Assembly (NCBI GenBank): GCA_041941305.1 | Contig: JBGTQJ010000015.1 | Span: forward strand, 1-64,000 | Length of the DNA: 64,000 bases | Reading direction: 5' to 3' | From: JANSWP01 sp041941305 | GTDB lineage: Bacteria; Bacteroidota; Bacteroidia; Chitinophagales; Saprospiraceae | Shown: positions 17,486-26,893 of the stretch, piece by piece | How the letters are laid out: every line of letters begins with the position of its first letter | Numbering within the stretch: the first letter of the stretch is position 1 | Notes under the pieces: model-generated | What the model saw: only the letters and a program-made list of their open reading frames with translations | Databases searched by the model: none | What the model was told of the DNA's origin: nothing | Made by a program: the position numbers and the translations under genes

Positions 17486-18074
17486 AAAAAACTAGAATAA
17501 CAGGTGAGTTTAATTGGATAGGTGGGTCAAATTAAACAAATGGTTTTTTTGATACGTTTGAGAAAACTAACATGGGTTCTTTATTGGATACATTTTTTAA
17601 ACATTTCCGACTTATAAAAAAGCCCTCACCACACAAAGGGCGATGGAATTAGCATTAGATACCTTATTTATAAATCTAATTTCTAAAAAAGTAAGCAAAA
17701 TTGTTACAATGATAGGACTATTGGCTATGAATTATCTACCTAGAGAAGCAATACAATTTGGCAATGGTTATACATTGCTTTTATTTGAATATTGTAATGA
17801 AAAAATGAATGAGTCTCGAGTAAATACTCCTACTAATTCTATAAGGTATTCTTATCATCATTTTATCTATTTATTTTTTGACCCTAATGGCGAATTATAA
17901 ACACATCAAGTGGTAGACCGTTATCAATCTTCATTCACCCGCTTGCCCAGGGCATTGAATAATATGGCTTGTTTTGAACGAGCATATGCCATAAAGAATA
18001 AAACCTGCTGGCGTAGCATGTGCGCATCTGCTCGATAATTTTAAAAAAATTATCTGAATAATGCGGCTCGCCAG
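17486..18074. other. Intergenic region without a supported gene
   Basis: No convincing coding sequence. It holds a short hairpin near 17620-17640, an AT-rich open stretch at 17643-17900 that I do not accept as a gene, and a small hairpin (GATAATTTT AAA AAAATTATC) near 18035-18060. Confidence 0.5.
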
Positions 18075-18204
18075 CTCGGGCAGGACATGACTGATATATA
18101 AAAGCCATTTTCAGAAAAAATAGGCTCGTTGCAAGTTGAGCTTGCCAAACGCACCAAGGCAAAAGGGCTTTAGCCCTGAAGTTTGGTGCGTTTTTATTTT
18201 GCTC
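18075..18204. ncRNA. Structured repeat element, copy A
   Basis: 130 bases with four predicted helices. They are a bulged 9-bp hairpin (AGCC..GGCT, about 18102-18125), a GCAAG/CTTGC hairpin (about 18132-18146), and an outer 10-bp helix AACGCACCAA / TTGGTGCGTT. The outer helix encloses AGGGCT TT AGCCCT. Copy B at 18231 keeps the same layout with different stem sequences. Strand and transcription are not known; it may instead be a palindromic mobile element. Confidence 0.45.
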
Positions 18205-18230
18205 TACTCAAAAGCTAACCCTCGACCCCG

Positions 18231-18363
18231 CTCGCGCAGGACATGACAAACATCAAAAGCAGGCTTGTTAAAAAAACAAGCCTGCTCGTTGTCACCTGTG
18301 GTGACCAAACGGAGCAAGGCAAAAGGGCTCCTGCCCTGCAGGTTGGTACGTTTATTTTTGCTC
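18231..18363. ncRNA. Structured repeat element, copy B
   Basis: Starts 156 bases after copy A. It shares the boundaries (CAGGACATGAC at one end, ATTTTTGCTC at the other) and linkers (CTCGTTG, CCAAACG, CAAGGCAAAAGGGCT). The stems are rewritten: an 11-bp hairpin GCAGGCTTGTT/AACAAGCCTGC (18259-18285), GTCACC/GGTGAC, and AGGGC TCCT GCCCT. The outer helix is weaker than in copy A. Confidence 0.45.
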
Positions 18364-18420
18364 TTTTGTTATTTATGCTTCTGTCAATCCTTGTTTTTAT
18401 AAGCTTCTACTATTCACGCT

Positions 18421-18834
18421 TTAACAAATTTCAAATTTATTTGTTAAAATCTTACTGCTCCTTTTGGCCCGGTCAGCTATCTCCTGTAAATGTTTAATCG
18501 TTTTGGAACGTTTTAAAATGGGATGTTGAAAATCATAGGCTTCTTGCAAAATCTTTTTCCTTTCCGGTTTGTCACAATCCCACTGTAGCAACATTGAATC
18601 CAAAAACTGCAAATTATTCAGGATTATCAAATCCAAAATTGAGGCATAATCCCTGATGTTTTTATCCATAGGTTGCCCGCATTGAGCATAGTAGACTTTA
18701 TTCGGTTGATGGTAAATCCCAAAGAGACTCCTTCGGGTGTGGCGGACGGCTTGCCCTTTTTCCAATTCAAAGAATCCCTTTGGGATGGGGTTGACAGCTT
18801 CCCAAACAAAATCTTTTCGAATAAAGTCTAACAA
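18421..18834 (-). CDS. Hypothetical protein, possibly 5'-truncated
   Basis: 137 codons open on the minus strand, read from a TTG at 18834 because no upstream ATG exists (stops lie just before it); the first internal ATG leaves only about 80 residues. The sequence has a credible soluble protein character (FVWEAVNPIPKGFFELEKG; ILDLIILNNLQFLDSML; helical basic C-terminus) but I do not recognise it. It lies in a repeat-rich noncoding zone, so a remnant of a longer gene is as likely as a working gene. The 470 bases after it toward 19307 contain only the MITE-like palindrome. Confidence 0.35.
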   Translation of the reverse strand: MLDFIRKDFVWEAVNPIPKGFFELEKGQAVRHTRRSLFGIYHQPNKVYYAQCGQPMDKNIRDYASILDLIILNNLQFLDSMLLQWDCDKPERKKILQEAYDFQHPILKRSKTIKHLQEIADRAKRSSKILTNKFEIC

Positions 18835-19122
18835 TTATCAAAAATGTGCAATCCATTTTACACTATTTTGAGTCTATCCTTACCTACTTAAATTATAATG
18901 AAAAATAATTTATATATACATTTGCAATCCCAGCATCCGGTTTAATGAATTCTATTGGAAGGCTTTAATAAGACAAACAATCTACCGGAAGTAAGAGCAT
19001 GTCCAAATTTTGACCTACTCTAACCAAGTGAACCTCCACAGGGAAAGGTGGACTTCTCTCCTTTAAATCCTCCAACTAGAATCTGGAACATCCAATCATT
19101 TTTTGATTAACCTTTTACCTAA

Positions 19123-19287
19123 TGTGCTTGAATAATATTGAAATGACGGATTGATTTTGAATGAAATTTGGATTTGAGCAAGGCGAAGGTTCTTTTGCAT
19201 AGCCCAAGCTATGGAAAAGGTTCTTCAACGATGCACAAATTCAAATTTCGCCAAAAGTAACCGTCAATTTTAATTTGTTCAAGCACA
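19123..19287. mobile_element. MITE-like 165-bp palindromic element
   Basis: The whole stretch folds back on itself. TGTGCTTGAA at 19123 pairs with its complement at the other end (19278-19287), and the arms stay complementary with few mismatches (GAAATTTG-ATTTG, GAAG..CTTTT) to a centre CATAGCCCAAGCTATG near 19206. Each arm is about 80 bases. It codes for nothing. Length and structure suit a non-autonomous mobile element; no target duplication was established. Confidence 0.6.
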
Positions 19288-19319
19288 AACATACACTTAG
19301 GTAACAATTGAATTTCTTT

Positions 19320-22300
19320 ATGAAAAAACAATTTACGCTGCTTGTCTTAATGGCATGGTCCCTTACCCTTTTTACCCAGACAACAAATACTAATTTCGTA
19401 GCCTTATTGGAGTCTCCTGATCAGCCTTTGCTAGATCAATTTATTAATACCACCTTGATTCAATATGAATCCTTGTGCCAACCGATGGTCGCAAAAAAAC
19501 CAGAGGCGGGATTTGTTTCTTCTGTTAATTGTTGTGACCAGGATGGCGTAGTTGACCTATGTTATTTATCAGGAGCAGATTTTTGCGGAAATGGAGGATT
19601 TTGTCCTGAATATTCACTGGATGGAGATTGGATGGTAGATGCTTTAAGGGTAAAATTAAATTCTCCCAATAATTTTGGTCCAAACGGCATTGTCGATTGC
19701 AATATGAATCTAAAAGAATTGGAGGATGTGTCTTCAGTTCAAGCCATTACGGATTGTGGCTGCGACATTATTTTCCTGCCTAGTGTGTTTGTGGACCCCG
19801 TCACCAATCAGCAAAATCTGGATGTGACTTTCATACCGCAACCCATCATGCAAAATATTTATGATTGGTCTATCGAATGTGAAAACAACATCGTCATTAC
19901 AACCCAGGGAGAAGCTGCTTTTTGGGGCTATACTACCGAAAATGCCAATGTAAATCCCAATACACCTGTTGCAGGTACTTCGCTTAACGATATTTTTGAT
20001 GGACCCTTTGGCTCAATAAATTCTTTCAACCAGGGAGGTGCGTACCAGGGAGTTTTTACAGATGTACCTGGTACGGGGATTGAAATACTGGCAAATGATG
20101 CCAATAACAATCCAACGGTAGGTTTGGACTTGTTTACAAATGATATCGTGGTAGGAGACATCGGGATTTTTTGTTCTGGCGGGGCTGGAGTCGTGACGCC
20201 TGGACCCGGCGTCAACAATAATAATGACATCCTCATCCTCAATATTTTTGCGCTGGCATGTGAGCTTTCGGGTGAAACCATTGAGACCTTTGAAGACATC
20301 GAAATATGTGAAGGAGAAACCGTAGAAGTTTTCGGAAATCCCGTTGATATGTCAGGTGTGTTTAGCGAGACGTACACAGCCTCGAATGATTGCGATTCGG
20401 TGCATACCATTACCGTAACAGTCTTTCCAGTATTTGAGACTTCTGAAGCAGCGGAAATATGTGACGGAGAGACCTTTGATATCTTTGGTGACCCAATTGG
20501 AGTGGCTGGCGTATATAGCCAGACGTTTACTTCTGCTGCTGGTTGTGATTCTACACATACCGTTACTTTAGCCGTTTTTCCTGTGTATGAAACCTCCGAG
20601 AATTTGGAAATATGCGATGGTGAAACAGTTCAAATATTCGGAAATCCGGTTGGCACAGCTGGAGATTATAGCGAAACCTTTACTTCTTCAGATGGTTGTG
20701 ACTCCACGCATACTGTTTCCTTGATAGTTAATCCTGTTTTCGAGACCTCGGAAGCCATTGAAATTTGTGAGGGAGAAACGATTGATATATTTGGGGACCC
20801 AGTTGGCACAGCTGGCGTTTACAATGAAACCTTTACTTCTTCCGATGGCTGTGATTCTACTCATACAATCACCGTCACTGTTTTGCCAGCACCCGAAACA
20901 TTTGAAACAATAGTCATTTGCGATAATGAAAGCGCAGATATTTTTGGAAATACTGTAAACACTGCTGGCAACTATTCTGAAACTTTTACAACAGCAGAAG
21001 GTTGTGATTCCATTCACACCATAAGCCTGGAAGTATTGCCAACTTTCCAAACGGCTGAGAACTTTTCCATTTGTCTCGGAGAATTGATTGATATATTTGG
21101 AGTGCCTACCGGCAGCGCAGGTACTTATGAGATGACTTTTACCGCAGCCAATGGATGCGACTCAACCCATACCATAAATTTAACCGTATACGAACCCATT
21201 CAGTTGGATATCCAATTTGATGATGCTGATTGTGCTGGAGGCACAGATGGATCCGCAAGTGTTTCGGCATCTGGTGGTGTGGGTAATTTTAATTATTCCT
21301 GGAGTAATGGAAACACCTCATCAACAAATACAGGGCTAGGAGCTGGAACATATGGAGTAACCGTTATTGATGGTGCAGGTTGCAGTGCTTCGGCTACCGT
21401 CACCATTAGCGAACCAAATCCAATCATTGCCAATGCAATCGGCATCAATATTACTTGTGATGAATTGGGTTCAGCTTCCGCTACTGCATTCGGAGGTACT
21501 GGCAATCTAAGTTTTGAATGGAATACAGGTGCAACAACAAGCGGAATCAATAACCTGCTCGCCGGAATTTATGTTGTGACCGTCACAGATGAAAATGATT
21601 GTACTGGTACTGCAAGTGTCACGCTCACAGGTGGATTGGGTCCGGATTGGGCTGTCGTTAATATCGACCAAAATGTAACAGAAGATGAACCTGACAGTGG
21701 AGCCATTTCTGTACAAACCATGGGAGGGACACCGCCTTTTAATTTTGACTGGAATAATGGTGCCTCAGGATCGAGTCTTTCCGGTCTCAGCGCTGGATAT
21801 TATGAAGTAACCATAACAGATGCCAATGATTGTACGATCACTGCAGCTGCCTCCTTGTTTGTTCCTGCATGCACAGGTGGCAATATTTGGAATGATCGCA
21901 ATCGGAATGGTTGTAGAGAGGGTGGAGAACCGGGTATTAGTGAGGTGACACTGATTCTGAATGGAACAGATATTTGGGGCAATACAGTTAGTGACACGAC
22001 TACCTCTGATTTCTTCGGAGCATACTTATTTGAAGATCTGCCTCCGGGGAATTATGCTATCAACATGGAGGTTCCAAATGGATACAATATATCTCCACTT
22101 AATGCCTGTGTTGATGATTTTTCAGATAACGATTTTGGGGCGAATGGAATGACCCAGGATGTGATTACACTTGTGGAAGGTCATTGTTGTCTAATTGTTC
22201 ATGGAGGTTTGTATGATGCTTGTGGCAATGTTTATGACCCAGGTACTATCTGCTGCGATCAGGTAATTTGTGGTCCCGGAAATGTACCTTCATCCATCAC

Positions 22301-23105
22301 TAGCCAATCATCACCACAAGGTGCCAGCAATTTGGAGTACATGTGGTTGTTTGCCAATTCCAATTACAACGGTTCATGGCAGGTGCTCAAAAACGCTTTT
22401 GGGCAACCCATAGCTACATCAAGCTATGCTCCTGGTCCTCTCTCAGAAACAACGCACTTCATCCGTTGTGTGAGGGCAGTAGGTTGTGAAGAATGGCTGG
22501 AAACCAATATCGTCAGCATTACGGTTGATGACATTGCAGTAGCAGCTATTCACAATCCTGAAATGGTCTGTGTGGGGGATCCAGTTACTTTTTCTGCTTA
22601 CAATAATCCAGCTGGTGCCAGTTATTCCTGGAATTTTGGCTACGGGGCCAATCCAGCGACCTCTAATGCCACCAACCCAACAGTCACCTGGAATCAATGG
22701 GGATACAAAAAGGTATCGTTAACTGTCAGCTATAATGGTTGTACTTCAACAGACGAAATTGCCTTCATTGTTTCGAATAGTACCGTTCTTTGTGGGGATG
22801 CCCTGATAAGCGAAAATGACAATTCAGTTGCTGTTACGAAGTCTACTTTTTCAGAAGAAAGAAACTTTGCCTTCTACCCAAATCCGGCTTCTGATGTGTT
22901 GAATATTGAATGGAATAGAGACTTAGATTCCGCAATTCAAGTTGAAATCATCAGTACCACGGGAAGGATTTTATTTAAAGACGACCTCCAGCCAGAAAAT
23001 ATGCACCATAGAATTGAACTGGCTGATTTGACATCTGGTCTTTACCTATTGCGCATTCAATATGGTGAGGGTCAGATGGAGTTATTTCAATGGGTAAAGA
23101 TGTAA
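19320..23105 (+). CDS. Giant surface protein: 51-aa repeats, SprB-like repeats, SdrD-B/Cna-B, PKD, T9SS
   Basis: 1261 aa from the ATG at 19320 (an in-frame TTG lies 4 codons earlier); signal peptide MKKQFTLLVLMAWSLTLFTQ. Domains: a Cys-rich N-terminal part to about 320; six 51-residue repeats at about 328-633 (EICEGET, FGNPVGTAG, GCDSTHT); SprB-like repeats at about 640-845 (GGVGNFNYSWSNG, GAGTYGVTVIDGAGC); an SdrD-B/Cna-B-like domain at about 855-935 (IWNDRNRNGCREGGEPGI); a Cys-rich segment; a PKD domain at about 1080-1155 (YSWNFGYGANPAT); and a type A sorting domain in the last 80 residues (FYPNPASDVLNIEW). SprB repeats occur in gliding adhesins, so an adhesion or motility role is likely. 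Confidence 0.85.
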   Translation: MKKQFTLLVLMAWSLTLFTQTTNTNFVALLESPDQPLLDQFINTTLIQYESLCQPMVAKKPEAGFVSSVNCCDQDGVVDLCYLSGADFCGNGGFCPEYSLDGDWMVDALRVKLNSPNNFGPNGIVDCNMNLKELEDVSSVQAITDCGCDIIFLPSVFVDPVTNQQNLDVTFIPQPIMQNIYDWSIECENNIVITTQGEAAFWGYTTENANVNPNTPVAGTSLNDIFDGPFGSINSFNQGGAYQGVFTDVPGTGIEILANDANNNPTVGLDLFTNDIVVGDIGIFCSGGAGVVTPGPGVNNNNDILILNIFALACELSGETIETFEDIEICEGETVEVFGNPVDMSGVFSETYTASNDCDSVHTITVTVFPVFETSEAAEICDGETFDIFGDPIGVAGVYSQTFTSAAGCDSTHTVTLAVFPVYETSENLEICDGETVQIFGNPVGTAGDYSETFTSSDGCDSTHTVSLIVNPVFETSEAIEICEGETIDIFGDPVGTAGVYNETFTSSDGCDSTHTITVTVLPAPETFETIVICDNESADIFGNTVNTAGNYSETFTTAEGCDSIHTISLEVLPTFQTAENFSICLGELIDIFGVPTGSAGTYEMTFTAANGCDSTHTINLTVYEPIQLDIQFDDADCAGGTDGSASVSASGGVGNFNYSWSNGNTSSTNTGLGAGTYGVTVIDGAGCSASATVTISEPNPIIANAIGINITCDELGSASATAFGGTGNLSFEWNTGATTSGINNLLAGIYVVTVTDENDCTGTASVTLTGGLGPDWAVVNIDQNVTEDEPDSGAISVQTMGGTPPFNFDWNNGASGSSLSGLSAGYYEVTITDANDCTITAAASLFVPACTGGNIWNDRNRNGCREGGEPGISEVTLILNGTDIWGNTVSDTTTSDFFGAYLFEDLPPGNYAINMEVPNGYNISPLNACVDDFSDNDFGANGMTQDVITLVEGHCCLIVHGGLYDACGNVYDPGTICCDQVICGPGNVPSSITSQSSPQGASNLEYMWLFANSNYNGSWQVLKNAFGQPIATSSYAPGPLSETTHFIRCVRAVGCEEWLETNIVSITVDDIAVAAIHNPEMVCVGDPVTFSAYNNPAGASYSWNFGYGANPATSNATNPTVTWNQWGYKKVSLTVSYNGCTSTDEIAFIVSNSTVLCGDALISENDNSVAVTKSTFSEERNFAFYPNPASDVLNIEWNRDLDSAIQVEIISTTGRILFKDDLQPENMHHRIELADLTSGLYLLRIQYGEGQMELFQWVKM
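20301..21218 (+). repeat. Six in-frame 153-bp tandem repeats
   Basis: Units begin at about 20301, 20454, 20607, 20760, 20913 and 21066, an exact 153-base period inside the adhesin gene. Each encodes 51 residues with conserved ICxGE, FG, AG and GCDSTHT positions. Protein-level identity is high but bases vary, so the array is old or kept by selection. Confidence 0.85.
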
Positions 23106-23116
23106 GAGGCAGTATT

Positions 23117-23165
23117 AAATGATTGACTGGGTTGGAAAAAGGTTTTCCAACCCAGTCAATCATTT
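23117..23165. terminator. 23-bp perfect hairpin between convergent genes
   Basis: Arms 23117-23139 and 23143-23165 are perfectly complementary with a 3-base loop and A/T-rich ends. It sits between the stops of the convergent adhesin and GH3 genes and can terminate both. Confidence 0.85.
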
Positions 23166-23168
23166 ATT

Positions 23169-25355
23169 TTATTTCAACTCAAAACTCCCCATCAAGCCCT
23201 CTTGTGAGTTGGTACCAACCATGACTTCAAACATACCAGATTCGACAATAAATTTACCCGCATTATCATAAAACCCCAGGCCCTTTTCTGTCAGATCAAA
23301 TTCCACTGTTTTGGATTCACCAGGTTGCAATAATATTTTTTCAAAACCCTTTAATTCTTTTACAGGTCTGACCACGCTTGCCACCTTATCGCGGATGTAG
23401 AGTTGAACGACCTCTTCTCCCACCACTTGTCCGGCATTTTTTACACTCACACTTATTTTGATTTGGCTGTTATCAGAATCATCTATCTGAAGGTGTCCAT
23501 ATTCAAACCAGGTATAGCTCAAACCAAAGCCAAATGGATAGAGTGGCTGGTTGGATTCATCAATGTAATGTGCCCAAAAAACCTCATCCTTAGGACCTGG
23601 TCTGCCTGTATTGTAGTAGTTGTAATAAATGGGAATTTGTCCAACATTGCGAGGAAAGGTCATTGGCAATTTCCCACTGGGGTTGTAGTCACCAAATAAT
23701 ACTTCTGAAATAGCATTTCCACTTTGAGTCCCCAATTGCCACACTTCCAAAATCGCTGGAATCTTTTCTGCTGCCCATGGAATGGTTAGTGGTCTACCAT
23801 TCATCAAAACGAGAATGATGTTTTGGTTGACTTCATATACTGCTTCCAATAGTTCTTGTTGCACACCGGGCAAGCCAATATCTGTTCGGCTTCTGCCTTC
23901 CCCACTCTGGAAGCCATGTTCACCTAATACCATAATTACGACTTCTGATTCCCTCGCCAATTGGATGGCTTCTTCAAACCCGCCCTTTTCCGTTTCATTG
24001 ATGGTTAATTCTGAGGTAAATCCGGTTTCCCCAAAAACGAGGTCTGCACCTTTTGCATAGGAATAGTTGGTCCCATGATTTTCCAAGCCCTCCAATACAG
24101 AAATAGCTGAATGGTCGTCCGAACCAATTCTCCAGCTACCCAGAGGACTATTTTTTTCGGCTGCCAATGCTCCAATGACAGCAATTCCTTCCCGTCCTTT
24201 TTGAAGTGGTAAAAGTTGATGTTCATTCTTTAATAAAACGATTGACTTTTTTGCCATATCCAGGGCTGCTGCATGGTGGTCATCATGGTAGATCAATTCT
24301 CTTTCCCTGTTTTCATCACAATACCTGTAGGGATCATCAAATAGCCCTAGTTCGAATTTCACCCTCAATATTCTTCTTACAGCGTCATCAATAACACTCA
24401 TCTCAACTTTTCCAGCTTCTACTGCTGCTACCAGATGCTTAACAAACGCATAAGATTCCATGTCCATATCTGAGCCGGCATTTGCTGACAGCACTGCCAC
24501 ATGTTCCAAATCTTCTGCATAACCGTGGTCAATCATTTCCATACCAGAACCCCAGTCTGAAATGACAAAACCATCAAAATTCCAGGCTCCTTTCAGGATA
24601 TCTCTTTGCAGGAAGGCATTGCCGGTAGCAGGAATTCCATTTAGGACATTAAAAGAATTCATGACAGTTTTTACGCCATTCTCAATAGCTGCCTTAAAAG
24701 GAGGGAAAACGACATTGTAAAGGGTAGAAGTTCCAATATCAACGGTATTATAGTCTTTACCTGCTTCTGAAAATCCGTAGGCAGCAAAATGTTTAGCCGT
24801 AGCAGCAATTGTATCAGGGGCAGATAAATCTTCTCCCTGAAATCCCTTTATTCTAGCAACTCCGATTTTTGCGCCCAGGTAAGGGTCTTCTCCACCTCCT
24901 TCCATTACCCTACCCCAGCGAGCATCCCTCGATATATCCACCATGGGTGCAAAAGTCCAATTAATCCCCACAGCAGAAGCTTCGATGGCAGCGATACGCG
25001 CAGATTTCTCAATAGCTTCTAAATCCCAACTAGCTGCTTCCGCCAGGGGTATCGGTGACAAGGTCTTATGCCCATGTATGATGTCAAAGCCGAAAATCAA
25101 AGGAATGCCAAGTCTGGATTCATTTACTACGATTTCCTGCAATTTCCTTACGTTTTCCACCCCTCTAACATTCAGCATTGAACCAACCATACCGGCTTTC
25201 AAATGCTCATACTTCAATTTTGCATCCCCATCTGAAGGTGCAGGACCTGTGACTTCCCAGAATCCATTGTATTGATTCATTTGCCCTACCTTCTCGGCAA
25301 GCGTCATTTGGCTTAACAGATGCGCTACTCTTTCCTCTATGTTTTGTTTTACCAT
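23169..25355 (-). CDS. bglX: GH3 beta-glucosidase, BglX-like
   Basis: 728 aa, close to the usual BglX length. Domain order: N-terminal TIM barrel (ERVAHLLSQMTLAEKVGQMNQ; RLGIPLIFGFDIIHG), with the nucleophile in GFVISDWGSG (D267). Next comes the second alpha/beta domain (SIVLLKNEHQLLPL; VIMVLGEHGFQSGEGRSRTDIGLPGVQQ), then a fibronectin-III-like C-terminal domain (GEEVVQLYIRDKVASV). The enzyme removes beta-linked glucose from non-reducing ends of oligosaccharides. Unlike most BglX proteins it lacks a signal peptide, so it probably acts in the cytoplasm on imported sugars. No SusC/SusD genes lie nearby. Confidence 0.9.
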   Translation of the reverse strand: MVKQNIEERVAHLLSQMTLAEKVGQMNQYNGFWEVTGPAPSDGDAKLKYEHLKAGMVGSMLNVRGVENVRKLQEIVVNESRLGIPLIFGFDIIHGHKTLSPIPLAEAASWDLEAIEKSARIAAIEASAVGINWTFAPMVDISRDARWGRVMEGGGEDPYLGAKIGVARIKGFQGEDLSAPDTIAATAKHFAAYGFSEAGKDYNTVDIGTSTLYNVVFPPFKAAIENGVKTVMNSFNVLNGIPATGNAFLQRDILKGAWNFDGFVISDWGSGMEMIDHGYAEDLEHVAVLSANAGSDMDMESYAFVKHLVAAVEAGKVEMSVIDDAVRRILRVKFELGLFDDPYRYCDENRERELIYHDDHHAAALDMAKKSIVLLKNEHQLLPLQKGREGIAVIGALAAEKNSPLGSWRIGSDDHSAISVLEGLENHGTNYSYAKGADLVFGETGFTSELTINETEKGGFEEAIQLARESEVVIMVLGEHGFQSGEGRSRTDIGLPGVQQELLEAVYEVNQNIILVLMNGRPLTIPWAAEKIPAILEVWQLGTQSGNAISEVLFGDYNPSGKLPMTFPRNVGQIPIYYNYYNTGRPGPKDEVFWAHYIDESNQPLYPFGFGLSYTWFEYGHLQIDDSDNSQIKISVSVKNAGQVVGEEVVQLYIRDKVASVVRPVKELKGFEKILLQPGESKTVEFDLTEKGLGFYDNAGKFIVESGMFEVMVGTNSQEGLMGSFELK

Positions 25356-26118
25356 GATTATCGTTGAGTTAACTAGTAGATTTATGGTGGTGGTAAAAAA
25401 CTAACTGGTAGGACTTAGAGCTTGAACTCATTTAGACTTTTGGGATGAAATTGAAGGCAAATACTTGATTCTCAAGACGAAGCTTATTTTGAGTTTCGTA
25501 CTTGCCCCACAGGGGTCCCTTTGGGAGAAAGTACGGAAGGAGAAATAGCTGAAGTATTGGGAGTCAATGATTTGCATTCAAATTATCAGAATAAGTTAAA
25601 TGAGATCTTTGTTTGGAAGCGCAAGTATCTATATTTTTTGGCATTTTACAGCCATCTTTTTCAAAAACCGCAAAATATATACACCTTCAGGAAAAATCTA
25701 TACAGACCTACCATCCCGTGTCCATAATTTTGTAACTGAAATCATTCACATAAGAACTAAGGAATGGTGCAAGAATAAATTTGCTTTCTTCGGTAGCTTG
25801 ATTTTTCATCAGGCAAGGCGAAAAACATGAACACAGTGGTGCCTTAGCAGAAAAGATTCGGGGAATCTTTTCAACGAAGTGAACCGCTAGCGGATGCGAA
25901 GCAGCGCTTCGGAGAGGATTTTCCCCCATCCCAAAGGGAGTCCCTTGGACAAGGGATGCCCTTGGCAAACGCAGTATGAAGAAAAAACAGCAATTAAAAA
26001 GGGTAGGTTATTTTTTCGTCGTTACTTAGTTTTGATGCTTATCTAAAATAGAATAGCATTCAAAATTCATTCATTCTCCAAAGGAGTTCTTTGGACAAAA
26101 TTTAAAATTGGACAAAAA
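25356..26118. other. Intergenic region, no supported gene
   Basis: About 760 bases with only short spurious frames. A stretch at about 25860-25960 has several short inverted repeats (AAGATTCGGGGAATCTT; CCGCTAGCGG; AAGCAGCGCTTC). No known RNA or insertion element is recognised. Confidence 0.5.
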
Positions 26119-26787
26119 ATGAACAAAAAGGTCATCATCACAGGTTCAACAGGCATGATTGGCAAGGGGGTATTATTGGAATGCCTGGAAAATCCGAAAA
26201 TCGAAAAGGTATTAATCATCAATCGGAATTCACTAGGCATTGCGCATCCTAAATTAACAGAAGCCCTTTTATCTGATTTCATGAATGTTGAAAGCATAAA
26301 AGATCAATTAAAAGGTTATGACGGCTGTTTGTATTGCATGGGTGTTTCAGCAGTGGGAATGAGTGAGGAGAAATATATCAGAACCACCTACGACACAACT
26401 AAAGCTTTTGTGGATGTCCTGTATGAATTGAATCCCGATATGGTTTTCAGCTTTATTTCAGGATCGGGCTCTGATGAGACGGAATCCTCAAGTACCATGT
26501 GGAGAAGAATAAAGGGCAAAGCCGAAAATGTCGTTTTGAATAAAGGTTTTAAAGATGCTTATGCTTTTCGTCCAGGCGCCATCCTCCCTGAGAAGGGAAT
26601 TAAATCCAGAACTCCTTTATACAATACCATCTATTTTGTGATGCGCCCTTTTTTCCCATTGTTTAGAAAATCAAAAAACATCACGACAACTACCAAACTG
26701 GGGCAAGCAATGATCAATTCAATATTTTTTCCGCAGGATTTAAAACATTTGGAGAATATTGACATTAATGCTTTAGCAGAAAAGTAA
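26119..26787 (+). CDS. NAD(P)-binding Rossmann protein, atypical SDR
   Basis: 222 aa. It begins VIITGSTGMIGKGVLLECL, the glycine-rich GxxGxxG dinucleotide-binding loop of extended/atypical short-chain dehydrogenases, then an acidic/basic pair after the second strand (IINRNS), and GCLYCMGVSAVGMSEEKY in place of the usual NAG region. KGKAENVVLN and AYAFRPGAILP follow the layout of NmrA/HTATIP2-like proteins. The canonical YxxxK is not clear, so it may be a sensor or have an unknown redox substrate. Cytoplasmic. The next gene on the same strand is about 105 bases downstream but separated by a strong inverted repeat. Confidence 0.75.
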   Translation: MNKKVIITGSTGMIGKGVLLECLENPKIEKVLIINRNSLGIAHPKLTEALLSDFMNVESIKDQLKGYDGCLYCMGVSAVGMSEEKYIRTTYDTTKAFVDVLYELNPDMVFSFISGSGSDETESSSTMWRRIKGKAENVVLNKGFKDAYAFRPGAILPEKGIKSRTPLYNTIYFVMRPFFPLFRKSKNITTTTKLGQAMINSIFFPQDLKHLENIDINALAEK

Positions 26788-26803
26788 ACTCTGCTTCGGG
26801 TTG

Positions 26804-26870
26804 GCAGGTTGTCGGGGAGGCGAGGTGGCGCGTTAACGCACTCCATGTCCACACCTCCCCGACAACCTGC
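26804..26870. repeat. 17-bp inverted repeat, G-rich/C-rich family
   Basis: GCAGGTTGTCGGGGAGG at 26804-26820 pairs perfectly with 26854-26870; a GCGTTAACGC palindrome lies in the loop, and CCCCGACAAC text follows. Member of the GTTGTCGGGG-type intergenic family also seen at 30064 and 33650. Confidence 0.75.
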
Positions 26871-26893
26871 ATCCCCGACAACACAATTTTCAT

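Noticed and set aside
17643..17900. Open frame of 85 codons after a small hairpin
   Set aside because: AT-rich, no domain, no clear promoter, and compositional noise fits better than a protein; it lies in a repeat-rich noncoding zone.
25521..25968. Several 68-86 codon frames on both strands
   Set aside because: Mutually overlapping, no recognisable domains, no promoter; the region appears noncoding.
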